Below, one piece after another: positions 1 to 5,468 of a stretch of DNA of 5,468 bases. The stretch covers positions 1 to 5,468 of the forward strand of contig CALYUZ010000073.1 of assembly GCA_945492685.1 (NCBI GenBank), in the 5' to 3' direction. How positions within the stretch are numbered: the first letter of the stretch is position 1; the number at the start of each line of letters is the position of its first letter. The notes under the pieces were generated by a model. It did no database searches and was not told the DNA's origin. It saw nothing but the letters and a program-made list of their open reading frames with translations. The DNA is from an uncultured Methanomassiliicoccaceae archaeon. GTDB taxonomy: Archaea; Thermoplasmatota; Thermoplasmata; Methanomassiliicoccales; Methanomethylophilaceae. The translations under genes were made by a program, and so were the position numbers.

Positions 1-246
1 TCTGCATGGGATGTCGGTCTGATGCGGACCGAATCCATCGTGGCCGGTATCCTGTCTGTTGCAAGTGGAGGATTGGCCATCGTTGCCTACGGGAACATGA
101 AGAATCTCGTGAAATGGCAGATGACCTTCATCCTCATGATCCTGTCATCGATTCTCTCCATCGGATTCATCTTCCTGATCTCCGTTGCGATCGGACTCAT
201 CATGTGCTATTTCGTTTACAAGAACAAGGATGCGTTCAGCAGCTGA
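1..246 (+). CDS. Small integral membrane protein of unknown function, 5' end cut by the window
   Basis: The frame is open from the first base to a TGA at 244-246, giving 81 visible residues. The first ATG is at 22, which would give 74 residues, but no ribosome site precedes it and the frame continues upstream without a stop. The true start therefore probably lies outside the window. The visible part is strongly hydrophobic. One likely membrane helix covers about residues 12-31 (window numbering). A second hydrophobic stretch at about 41-73 is long enough for two short helices. A short basic loop with K34 and K38 lies between them, and the tail is polar (KNKDAFSS). I recognise no family motif. 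The general look resembles small multi-helix proteins of the DUF4064 or DUF4190 kind, but that is only an impression. It converges on the permease gene and is not part of the phosphate operon. Confidence 0.6.
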   Translation, partial: SAWDVGLMRTESIVAGILSVASGGLAIVAYGNMKNLVKWQMTFILMILSSILSIGFIFLISVAIGLIMCYFVYKNKDAFSS

Positions 247-256
247 CCACACAAAC

Positions 257-270
257 GGCGGGAAACCGCC
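257..270. terminator. GNRA-loop hairpin between convergent genes, probable shared terminator
   Basis: GGCGG (257-261) pairs perfectly with CCGCC (266-270) around a GAAA tetraloop (262-265). It lies 10 bases after the stop of the plus-strand membrane protein gene and 33 bases beyond the stop of the minus-strand permease. The downstream T content is modest on both sides: CCTTTC follows on the plus strand and GTTTGTG on the minus strand. It is placed where a bidirectional terminator is expected. Archaeal termination depends mainly on U-tracts, and the tracts here are short, so the function is inferred. Confidence 0.5.
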
Positions 271-303
271 CCTTTCATCATCATGATCGATGGGATCCGA
301 TGT

Positions 304-1653
304 TCACATCACCGACATCAGTATGAAGTCCATCAGGAACAGGATGACCACTCCCCACATTACAGGGTGTATGTCCCTCCATCTTCTCCTGCAAACCATC
401 ACCAACACATACGTGAACAATGCTATGGCGATCCCGTACGAGATGTTGTAGCAGATGGCCATGAAGAATCCGGCGAAGAATGCAGGAAGGGCCTCATCGA
501 AGTCGTTCCAATCCACATGGGCGAAGGACGACATCATCAGTATCCCGACCATCACCAGGATGGCGGATGTTGCGGATGTGGGGATTATGCTGATTACTGG
601 GGCCATGAACACTGTGGCGATGAGGCAAATGGATGTCACGAGGCTCGTCAGACCGGTCCTTCCTCCAGCCTCCACTCCGGTGAGACTCTCTACAACGGTC
701 GTGGTGTTCGATGTCCCTACCATGGCTCCGATGGATGTGGCACAGGAATCCGCCAGAAGAGCACGGCTCATGCGTGTTCTGAATCCCTTGCCTCCGCCGG
801 ACCTCATCTCCTCCTCGGAGAATATGCCGCTTCTCCTGCCGGTTGCGATGAATGTCCCGATGGTATCGAACATGTCCACGAGACAGAACGACATTATGGT
901 TACCAGGACCATCGGGATGAGAGTGGCCTCGGAGAACAGGGATGGTATACCCTCCGATGAGAATATGGCTCCGAAGGTGGAAGGCAGGGCGGATACGGAT
1001 TCCGAGAGACTGATGGAGGAGCCCATCGATGTGAGTCCCAGAGCAAGTGACAGCAAGGTGACGATCACCATCGATATGATCATCGAACCACGAATCTTCA
1101 GGATGTGGAGGACGATCACCAGTAAGAGACCGAACAGGAAGAGCAGGATCGATGGATCGGACAGGTTCTCCAGGACCGGGACGTCTTCGAAGCCTATGAT
1201 CCCCACGTTTATCAGCCCCATGAACGCGATGAATAGTCCGATACCACCCGACATGGCATACTGGATGGATTCCGGTATCGCGGCTATGATCATCCCACGG
1301 ACCTTTGTGACCGTGACGACGATGTTCACTAATCCGCAGATGAACACCATGGATAATGCCTGCTGCCATGTGAATCCCAGTGTGAGGCAGACAGTCACGG
1401 TGAAGAATGAGCTCATCCCCAGTCCGGGTGCCTGTGCGAAGGGGACGTTGGCGACCATGGACATTATCAGCGTCCCGACGATCGCCGCTATTATCGTGGC
1501 CAGGAAGACGGCCCCCCATTCCATCCCGGTCTCCGCCAGTATCGACGGGTTCACGATGATGATGTAGGCCATGGAGAAGAACACGGTGAGTCCTGCCACA
1601 ACCTCGGTCCTGACGTCGGTTCCGTTCTCCTTCAGATGGAACAGGTCCCTCAT
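304..1653 (-). CDS. NCS2-family purine permease, AzgA/PbuG type (guanine/hypoxanthine/adenine transporter)
   Basis: A 449-residue polytopic membrane protein, about the usual length for this family. AzgA/PbuG members import guanine, hypoxanthine or adenine, usually by proton symport. The N-terminus carries the family pattern T-x-x-R-T-E near residues 12-17, followed by SMAYIIIVNP (27-36). The substrate-site motif APGLGMSSFF (75-84) corresponds to the family's APGMGLNAFF. VDMFDTIGT (259-267) and GTSNTTTVVES (313-323) match the two conserved C-terminal-half motifs, and GGRTGL follows at 330-335. The start ATG at 1653-1651 is supported by a GGTGAT ribosome site 9 bases upstream. The gene lies downstream of phoU in the same direction, but a hairpin with a T-rich tail separates them, so it is probably its own unit. 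The serine replacing the usual asparagine in the first motif, and valine replacing tyrosine in TTYVES, make the exact base uncertain. The family call is firm; the substrate is inferred. Confidence 0.9.
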   Translation of the reverse strand: MRDLFHLKENGTDVRTEVVAGLTVFFSMAYIIIVNPSILAETGMEWGAVFLATIIAAIVGTLIMSMVANVPFAQAPGLGMSSFFTVTVCLTLGFTWQQALSMVFICGLVNIVVTVTKVRGMIIAAIPESIQYAMSGGIGLFIAFMGLINVGIIGFEDVPVLENLSDPSILLFLFGLLLVIVLHILKIRGSMIISMVIVTLLSLALGLTSMGSSISLSESVSALPSTFGAIFSSEGIPSLFSEATLIPMVLVTIMSFCLVDMFDTIGTFIATGRRSGIFSEEEMRSGGGKGFRTRMSRALLADSCATSIGAMVGTSNTTTVVESLTGVEAGGRTGLTSLVTSICLIATVFMAPVISIIPTSATSAILVMVGILMMSSFAHVDWNDFDEALPAFFAGFFMAICYNISYGIAIALFTYVLVMVCRRRWRDIHPVMWGVVILFLMDFILMSVM

Positions 1654-1662
1654 GGATGAGAT

Positions 1663-1668
1663 ATCACC
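1663..1668 (-). promoter_or_regulatory. Ribosome binding site of the purine permease
   Basis: The minus-strand bases GGTGAT are complementary to the ATCACC near the 3' end of archaeal 16S rRNA and lie 9 bases before the ATG at 1653. This supports the chosen start. The same six bases can pair with an ATCACC copy upstream (minus strand of 1684-1689), described under findings. Confidence 0.7.
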
Positions 1669-1689
1669 GTATCTGGAAATAATGGTGAT
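1663..1689 (-). promoter_or_regulatory. Inverted repeat that could mask the permease ribosome site
   Basis: On the minus strand ATCACC (1689 down to 1684) is perfectly complementary to GGTGAT (1668 down to 1663), with a 15-base loop. The 3' arm is the Shine-Dalgarno of the permease. A folded transcript would hide it. Six base pairs and a long loop make only a weak structure, so regulation is speculative. Confidence 0.3.
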
Positions 1690-1692
1690 GGG

Positions 1693-1714
1693 AAAAGAAA
1701 GGGGATCTCTCCCC
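1693..1714 (-). terminator. Terminator-like hairpin after phoU
   Basis: Read on the minus strand, GGGGA (1714-1710) pairs with TCCCC (1705-1701) across a GAGA tetraloop, and TTTCTTTT follows at 1700-1693. It starts 8 bases after the phoU stop codon. A stem plus a T-rich tail in this position is a credible end of the phosphate operon transcript. The U-tract alone would also fit archaeal termination. Confidence 0.65.
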
Positions 1715-1722
1715 CGTTTTGA

Positions 1723-2370
1723 TCAGCTGATTGTTGCCCTCTGGCCGGTCACCATGAAGGTGATCTTCTCGGCCATCTTGCAGGCGTGGTCTCCGACCCT
1801 CTCGAGGAACTTGAGGACAGAGATGTAGTATGTGCACACATCCGCACTGGCCCCGTTCTCCGAGATGAAGCCGACGATCGCCCTGAGGTCCTCCCTCATG
1901 GTCCTGTCGAGGTAGTCATCCATCTCGGAGATCTTGTCCAATCCCTCGACGGTCCTCCCCTCGAAGCAGCGTGTGGACAGTCTCACCATCCTGACGGCTG
2001 CCTCACCCATGGGGCGGATCAGCTCCACGGGCTCGTAAGAGGGTTTGTCACTCAGGTATTTAGTGGCGATTGCGATGTTCCTGCTGTATTTCGCTATCCT
2101 TTCCAGGTATGTGATGCATTTCAGCACCGTGGCAACCGTCCTGGTGTCCATGGCGGTGGGCTGGTAGAGGGTCAGGATCCTGATGGCCATCTCCTCGATC
2201 TCGTTGTCATAGGTGTTGGCCTTCTCGAAATCGGCGATGACCGTATCCGCCATGTCGGTGTCTCCCTCGCAGATGGCCTGGACGGACCTCTCGATCATGT
2301 CGGTGACCATCTTTCCCATGGCCGAGGTATCCTCTGTTAGCGTCTGTATGTCCTCTTCGAATCTTCTCAT
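1723..2370 (-). CDS. phoU: PhoU, phosphate transport regulator
   Basis: A 215-residue all-helical cytoplasmic protein of the usual PhoU length, built as two repeated three-helix bundles (about residues 1-105 and 115-210). PhoU links the Pst transporter to phosphate signalling and limits uptake when phosphate is plentiful. In archaea without a PhoR partner the target is less clear. The opening MRRFEEDIQTL and the spacing M-x-x-M-I-x-x-S in the first helix (about 18-29) are typical. The second bundle keeps the metal-site motif ERVGDH (190-195). The matching first motif reads ERIAKYSRN (90-98), with lysine at 94 where aspartate is usual. It is last in the operon, 4 bases after the pstB stop, with no strong ribosome site of its own (GATGAT overlaps the pstB end), which suggests coupled translation. 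A hairpin with a T-rich tail follows. The identification is secure from sequence and context. Confidence 0.93.
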   Translation of the reverse strand: MRRFEEDIQTLTEDTSAMGKMVTDMIERSVQAICEGDTDMADTVIADFEKANTYDNEIEEMAIRILTLYQPTAMDTRTVATVLKCITYLERIAKYSRNIAIATKYLSDKPSYEPVELIRPMGEAAVRMVRLSTRCFEGRTVEGLDKISEMDDYLDRTMREDLRAIVGFISENGASADVCTYYISVLKFLERVGDHACKMAEKITFMVTGQRATIS

Positions 2371-2374
2371 CCTA

Positions 2375-3271
2375 TCATCCGAACCTTCCTGTGAGGTATC
2401 TCTCGGTCATGGGTTTCTGAGGTTTGTTGAACATGGGCTCGGTTTCGCTGAACTCGATCATCTTGCCGAGGTACATGAATCCCGTGTAGTCGCTGATACG
2501 GGATGCCTGCTGCATGTTGTGGGTGACGATGGCCACTGTGTAGTCCTTCTTCAGCTCTATCGCCAGATCCTCGATCTTCGATGTGGCGATCGGATCCAGT
2601 GCGGAGGTGGGTTCGTCCATCAGGATGACCTCGGGATTGACGGAGAGGGCCCTGGCGATGCAGAGCCTCTGCTGCTGTCCCCCTGAGAGTCCGAGTGCCG
2701 ACTTGTCAAGCCTGTCGGCGACCTCGTCGTAGAGCGCCGCCTGCTGGAGGCATCTCTCGACGATCTCGTTCAGTTCCTTCTTGTCCTTGATGCCGTGGAT
2801 CTTGGGTCCGTATGTGATGTTCTCCCTGATCGTCATGGGGAACGGGTTGGGTCTCTGGAAGATCATTCCGATCCTGGTCCTCAGGGAGTTGATGTCCACA
2901 TCGTCCGCATACAGGTTGTCTCCGTGGAAGAGCATCTCCCCCTCGATGCGGCATCCTTCGACGAGGTCGTTCATCCTGTTGATGCTTCTGAGCAGGGTGG
3001 ACTTACCGCATCCGGAGGGTCCGATCAGTGCGGTGATGCTGTTCTTCCTGACGGGCAGGGGCACATCGAACAGTGCCTGTTTCTGTCCGTACCAGAGGTT
3101 CAATCCGCGTATGTCGATGCACACATCTTCCTGGGGGATCTTGGCGAACATCGGATCCGTGTTGTCCCTCCACTCGATGTAGTTGAGGTCTTCCCCGTCG
3201 CTCTCCACGGCGGGTTTAGTGGCGGGGACCTCATTCCCAGCCTTTGTTTGTTCTTTCTTATTGAATTTCAT
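2375..3271 (-). CDS. pstB: PstB, phosphate ABC transporter ATP-binding protein
   Basis: The ATPase of the phosphate importer, acting as a dimer on the cytoplasmic face of PstCA. All ABC motifs are present: Walker [10 protein letters not shown] (84-92), Q-loop FQRPNPFP with Gln139 (138-145), signature LSGGQQQR (195-202), Walker B VILMDE (215-220), D-loop SALD (223-226) and the switch histidine His251 in [12 protein letters not shown] and the ending ERYLTGRFG (290-298) are specific to PstB. At 298 residues it exceeds the usual length of about 250. The excess is a polar N-terminal extension of about 45 residues ([10 protein letters not shown] through FAKIPQEDV) before the first ABC strand. I chose the ATG at 3271-3269 because GGTGA (3283-3279) lies 7 bases upstream. 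The alternative ATG at 3346 would add 25 residues reading inside pstCA and looks spurious. The 7-base gap to pstCA fits tight coupling. Confidence 0.96.
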   Translation of the reverse strand: MKFNKKEQTKAGNEVPATKPAVESDGEDLNYIEWRDNTDPMFAKIPQEDVCIDIRGLNLWYGQKQALFDVPLPVRKNSITALIGPSGCGKSTLLRSINRMNDLVEGCRIEGEMLFHGDNLYADDVDINSLRTRIGMIFQRPNPFPMTIRENITYGPKIHGIKDKKELNEIVERCLQQAALYDEVADRLDKSALGLSGGQQQRLCIARALSVNPEVILMDEPTSALDPIATSKIEDLAIELKKDYTVAIVTHNMQQASRISDYTGFMYLGKMIEFSETEPMFNKPQKPMTERYLTGRFG

Positions 3272-3278
3272 TATCTGT

Positions 3279-3283
3279 TCACC
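3279..3283 (-). promoter_or_regulatory. Ribosome binding site of pstB, overlapping the pstCA stop
   Basis: GGTGA on the minus strand contains the TGA stop of pstCA (3281-3279) and lies 7 bases before the pstB ATG. It decides the pstB start and implies that a ribosome ending pstCA can restart on pstB. Confidence 0.65.
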
Positions 3284-5273
3284 ATCTGACCTTCTTGTTG
3301 TAGTGGCTTCTGATGAGTGATGCGGCGACGAAGAACACCAGGACAACGAGCATCAGCACACATGCGGTACCGTACTGGAGCTCCGTAGTTCCGGGCATAT
3401 CCATCGCAAGGTGGTACAGGTGCAGGGGCAGGGCCATGACGGAGTCGAAGATGCTGCCTGCCAGAGTGGGCTGGAACAGGACCGCTGCCGTCAGCATGAT
3501 TGGTGCGGTCTCTCCCGCGGCACGTCCTATAGAGAGGATGGCCCCTGTGATGATTCCACCCATGGCTGCGGGGATGACCACCTTGTAGATGGTCTTCCAC
3601 TTGCTGGCTCCCATCGCACGGGATGCTTCGCGGAGGTCCGGGGGAACCGACCTGAGGGCCTCCTCGGTGGTACGTATGATGACGGGCAGGATCATGAAAG
3701 CCAATGTGATCCATCCTCCGATCATGCTGAATCCCAATCCGAGGGACGTCACCAGGAGGACACTTCCGAACATTCCGAACACGATGGACGGGGTTCCGTT
3801 CAGGAGATCTATCGCCTCCCTGATGATACGGGTGAACTTGGTGTCCTTGGAGTACTCCGAGAGGTACACGCCTGTCAATATTCCGATGGGGAACGCTATG
3901 AGTGCGGTACCGGCTATGAGTTCGAGTGTTCCGACGATCGCAGGGTATATTCCACCGCTCCTTCCACCGTTGGTGGGTCCGGTCGTCAGGAATTCCCAGT
4001 TGATCGCGGGAAGTCCCTTGATGACTATGTATCCCACGATGATGGCCAGCAGGAGTATGACGAATCCCATGACGCAGATCATCATGCCGTTCGCCATCGT
4101 GTCGACGGTGGTCGAGTTGAGCTTCGAGTACAATTTAGATCCGGCGAATACGACAGCCGCCACGATGATTCCGGCGACTATGGACAGGCCGTCTCCTGTG
4201 AACAGGGTTCCCATCATGTAGACGAACACGAATATCAGCACATAGGCTCCGATCTTCATGATGTTGCCCTTGTTCTTGGTGATGAATCCATCATCGTTCC
4301 TGGGGATGAGCTGCTCCCTTCCGAACAGTTTGTAGGCGAGTGATGATTTGGGATCGTAGTCTCCGGTCTTGCGCTTCGCGTTCTTGACGACGTAGCGGGA
4401 GCACATGTTGATGATGAGCACCATGACCATGAGCACGACTCCGAGCAGGAACAGAGCGGACTGGCTGACGGATCCTGCGACGGATTCGGGAAGCTGCGAT
4501 GCGATAGTTCCGGTGAGTGTACTGACTATGGAGAAGATGTTCCAGAGCGGGTCGGGGATCATTGGAGTGTTACCTGTGACCATCATGACCGCCATGGTCT
4601 CTCCGATCGCCCTTCCGACTCCCAGGATGATCGCAGAGGATATTCCCGAGATGGCTGCTGGAACTATGACCTTGATGATTGTCTCCCATCTTGTGGCACC
4701 CATTGCCCTGGATGCCTCTCTGTATGACCTGGGAACTGCGTGAATGGCATCCTCGGAGACCGATATGATGGTCGGGAGTGCCATTATACCCAACACGAGG
4801 GAACCGGCCAACCAGGAGCTTCCGAACAGGAGCTGATCGGGGAACAGGTTCCTGAGGAAGGGCAGGATCACCATGAGTCCGAAGAATCCGTACACGACAG
4901 AGGGGATTCCCGAGAGGACCTCACAGATGGGCTTCATTATGTTACGGAACTTCGACGGTGCGATTTCCGAGATGTATATCGCTGCTGCCAGACCTATGGG
5001 GACTGCGAAGACCATGGCCCCCAGGGTGACGAGCAGTGTTCCGAGGATCAGAGACAGTGCCCCGTACTCCCCGGAGGAGGGTTTCCAGGACTCCCCGAAG
5101 AAGAAGTCCCAGAGGTTGATGTTTGCGATCGCGGTCCCGCTGTTCACAAGTGTGAAGATGATGATCAGCGAAATGATCAGTACGGTCAATGATGAGACCG
5201 CGATCAGGACATACTTCATCAGTATGTCGTTATCTTTCTTCGAACGTTTGAGGCCGTACTGATTCGTTTCCAT
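3279..5273 (-). CDS. Fused PstC-PstA phosphate ABC transporter permease
   Basis: One 664-residue membrane protein carries both permease halves of the phosphate importer, normally separate proteins of about 300 residues each. The PstC half (about 1-298) has its first helix at 20-43, the segment [12 protein letters not shown] (121-132), and an EAA loop, [12 protein letters not shown] (185-196), that docks on PstB. The PstA half (about 397-664) has [13 protein letters not shown] (491-503) and its own EAA loop, [12 protein letters not shown] (548-559). Both halves repeat the G-R-A-x-G-E-T motif (220-226 and 583-589). Between them are a polar cytoplasmic stretch (about 296-338) and two additional hydrophobic helices (about 339-357 and 363-382), giving roughly 14 predicted helices. 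An even number of extra helices keeps both halves in the same orientation. The frame is continuous, so the fusion needs no frameshift. The start ATG at 5273-5271 has GGAG 7 bases upstream. The name pstCA is descriptive. Confidence 0.93.
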   Translation of the reverse strand: METNQYGLKRSKKDNDILMKYVLIAVSSLTVLIISLIIIFTLVNSGTAIANINLWDFFFGESWKPSSGEYGALSLILGTLLVTLGAMVFAVPIGLAAAIYISEIAPSKFRNIMKPICEVLSGIPSVVYGFFGLMVILPFLRNLFPDQLLFGSSWLAGSLVLGIMALPTIISVSEDAIHAVPRSYREASRAMGATRWETIIKVIVPAAISGISSAIILGVGRAIGETMAVMMVTGNTPMIPDPLWNIFSIVSTLTGTIASQLPESVAGSVSQSALFLLGVVLMVMVLIINMCSRYVVKNAKRKTGDYDPKSSLAYKLFGREQLIPRNDDGFITKNKGNIMKIGAYVLIFVFVYMMGTLFTGDGLSIVAGIIVAAVVFAGSKLYSKLNSTTVDTMANGMMICVMGFVILLLAIIVGYIVIKGLPAINWEFLTTGPTNGGRSGGIYPAIVGTLELIAGTALIAFPIGILTGVYLSEYSKDTKFTRIIREAIDLLNGTPSIVFGMFGSVLLVTSLGLGFSMIGGWITLAFMILPVIIRTTEEALRSVPPDLREASRAMGASKWKTIYKVVIPAAMGGIITGAILSIGRAAGETAPIMLTAAVLFQPTLAGSIFDSVMALPLHLYHLAMDMPGTTELQYGTACVLMLVVLVFFVAASLIRSHYNKKVRW

Positions 5274-5280
5274 GACGGTT

Positions 5281-5284
5281 CTCC
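5281..5284 (-). promoter_or_regulatory. Ribosome binding site of pstCA, abutting the pstS stop
   Basis: GGAG on the minus strand directly follows the TGA of pstS (5287-5285) and lies 7 bases before the pstCA ATG. It confirms the start and points to coupled translation of binding protein and permease. Confidence 0.75.
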
Positions 5285-5468
5285 TCAGAGTGTTTCGAGC
5301 TGTCCGATACTGATGTATCCGATCGTTCCCTCAGCAGACTGAACGAGTCCGATGACTCCACCGGTGGAGTTCTGGGTGTTGCAGTTGCCTGTGAGTGTCC
5401 AAGAGGAATCGGTTGCCTTCATGGCGTTCTCGAAGCACTCCCTAGTTCCGGATCCATCCTCACGGGTG
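5285..5468 (-). CDS. pstS: PstS, phosphate-binding protein, 3' part only
   Basis: The minus-strand frame runs from the window edge to a TGA at 5287-5285 and gives the last 60 residues of the protein. PstS is the extracytoplasmic (in archaea usually lipid-anchored or membrane-tethered) receptor that hands phosphate to the permease. The visible part opens with TREDGSGTR. In this motif the arginine and the SGT residues contact phosphate in known PstS structures. It later contains EGTIGYISIGQ, matching the family's GAIGY(I/V)-x-LG hinge strand. Two cysteines (visible residues 11 and 29) could form a disulfide. The protein ends with QLETL right after the hinge strand, whereas family members usually continue for roughly another 50 residues or more. 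Only 11 bases separate the stop from pstCA, so the missing segment is not encoded next to it. The signal peptide and operon promoter lie beyond the edge. Confidence 0.88.
   Translation of the reverse strand, partial: TREDGSGTRECFENAMKATDSSWTLTGNCNTQNSTGGVIGLVQSAEGTIGYISIGQLETL

Noticed and set aside
455..1567. Long plus-strand open frame (370 residues) opposite the permease, plus others at 283-960 and 494-1519
   Set aside because: These mirror the permease gene. Their translations have no family features and skewed composition, and the permease frame carries all the conserved motifs.
1677..1683. ATTATTT on the minus strand as a TATA box for the permease
   Set aside because: It matches the archaeal TATA consensus poorly. 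Its distance would put the transcription start almost on the ATG, which conflicts with the good ribosome site in between.
1571..1828. Plus-strand 85-residue frame spanning the gap between the permease and phoU
   Set aside because: Most of it is antisense to two well-supported genes, it has no ribosome site and resembles no family.
3272..3346. Longer pstB start at 3346
   Set aside because: The added 25 residues read in another frame of the pstCA 3' end, look unlike PstB, and no ribosome site supports them. GGTGA with ideal spacing supports the ATG at 3271.
3411..4343. Plus-strand open frame of 310 residues opposite pstCA
   Set aside because: The translation is low-complexity, rich in D, G, H and S, with no recognisable domain. 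It is an antisense shadow of the codon bias in pstCA.
3600..4720. Similar DNA around the two EAA-loop segments as a possible recent repeat
   Set aside because: The protein similarity is the ancient PstC/PstA paralogy. The DNA differs at many positions, with different codons (for example CGT against AGG), so it is not a recent duplication.
1..5468. tRNA or rRNA genes, CRISPR arrays, insertion sequences, attachment sites
   Set aside because: No cloverleaf, rRNA-like stretch, regularly spaced repeat, transposase or terminal inverted repeat was seen on either strand; nearly all the window is coding.

Overview
This window carries most of a phosphate-specific transport (Pst) operon, a purine-type permease beside it, and the end of a small membrane protein gene. 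It looks archaeal. Translation starts are preceded by GGTGA or GGTGAT, arginine codons AGG and AGA are common, the base composition is moderate in GC, and all six readable genes end in TGA. My best guess is a methanogen of the Methanomassiliicoccales / Methanomethylophilus type (Thermoplasmatota). That is an impression from codon style and gene architecture and has not been tested by any search.

Layout from left to right. Positions 1-246 on the plus strand hold the 3' part of a small hydrophobic protein gene. A compact GNRA-loop hairpin (257-270) lies in the gap where this gene converges with the next. Positions 304-1653 (minus) encode a 449-residue NCS2 / AzgA-PbuG-type purine permease. The 69-base gap 1654-1722 holds a terminator-like hairpin after phoU, and a short inverted repeat that could pair with the permease's Shine-Dalgarno. 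The rest is on the minus strand, listed here in map order, the reverse of transcription: phoU (1723-2370), pstB (2375-3271), a fused pstC-pstA (3279-5273), and the 3' end of pstS (5285 to the window edge). Transcription runs pstS, pstCA, pstB, phoU.

How the genes work together. PstS captures phosphate outside the membrane. The PstCA fusion forms the channel with both permease halves in one chain. PstB powers it by ATP hydrolysis, and PhoU couples transporter state to regulation. The four genes are separated by only 11, 7 and 4 bases, and the ribosome sites of pstCA and pstB touch or overlap the preceding stop codon, so translational coupling is likely. The operon promoter and any Pho-type control site must lie beyond the right edge. 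The permease is probably a separate unit.

I see no wholly new system. The points that stand out are the PstC-PstA fusion with two additional predicted helices at the joint, a PstS that stops right after its hinge-strand motif without the usual C-terminal segment, a PhoU with a lysine in place of the aspartate in its first metal motif, and the possible sequestering hairpin upstream of the permease.
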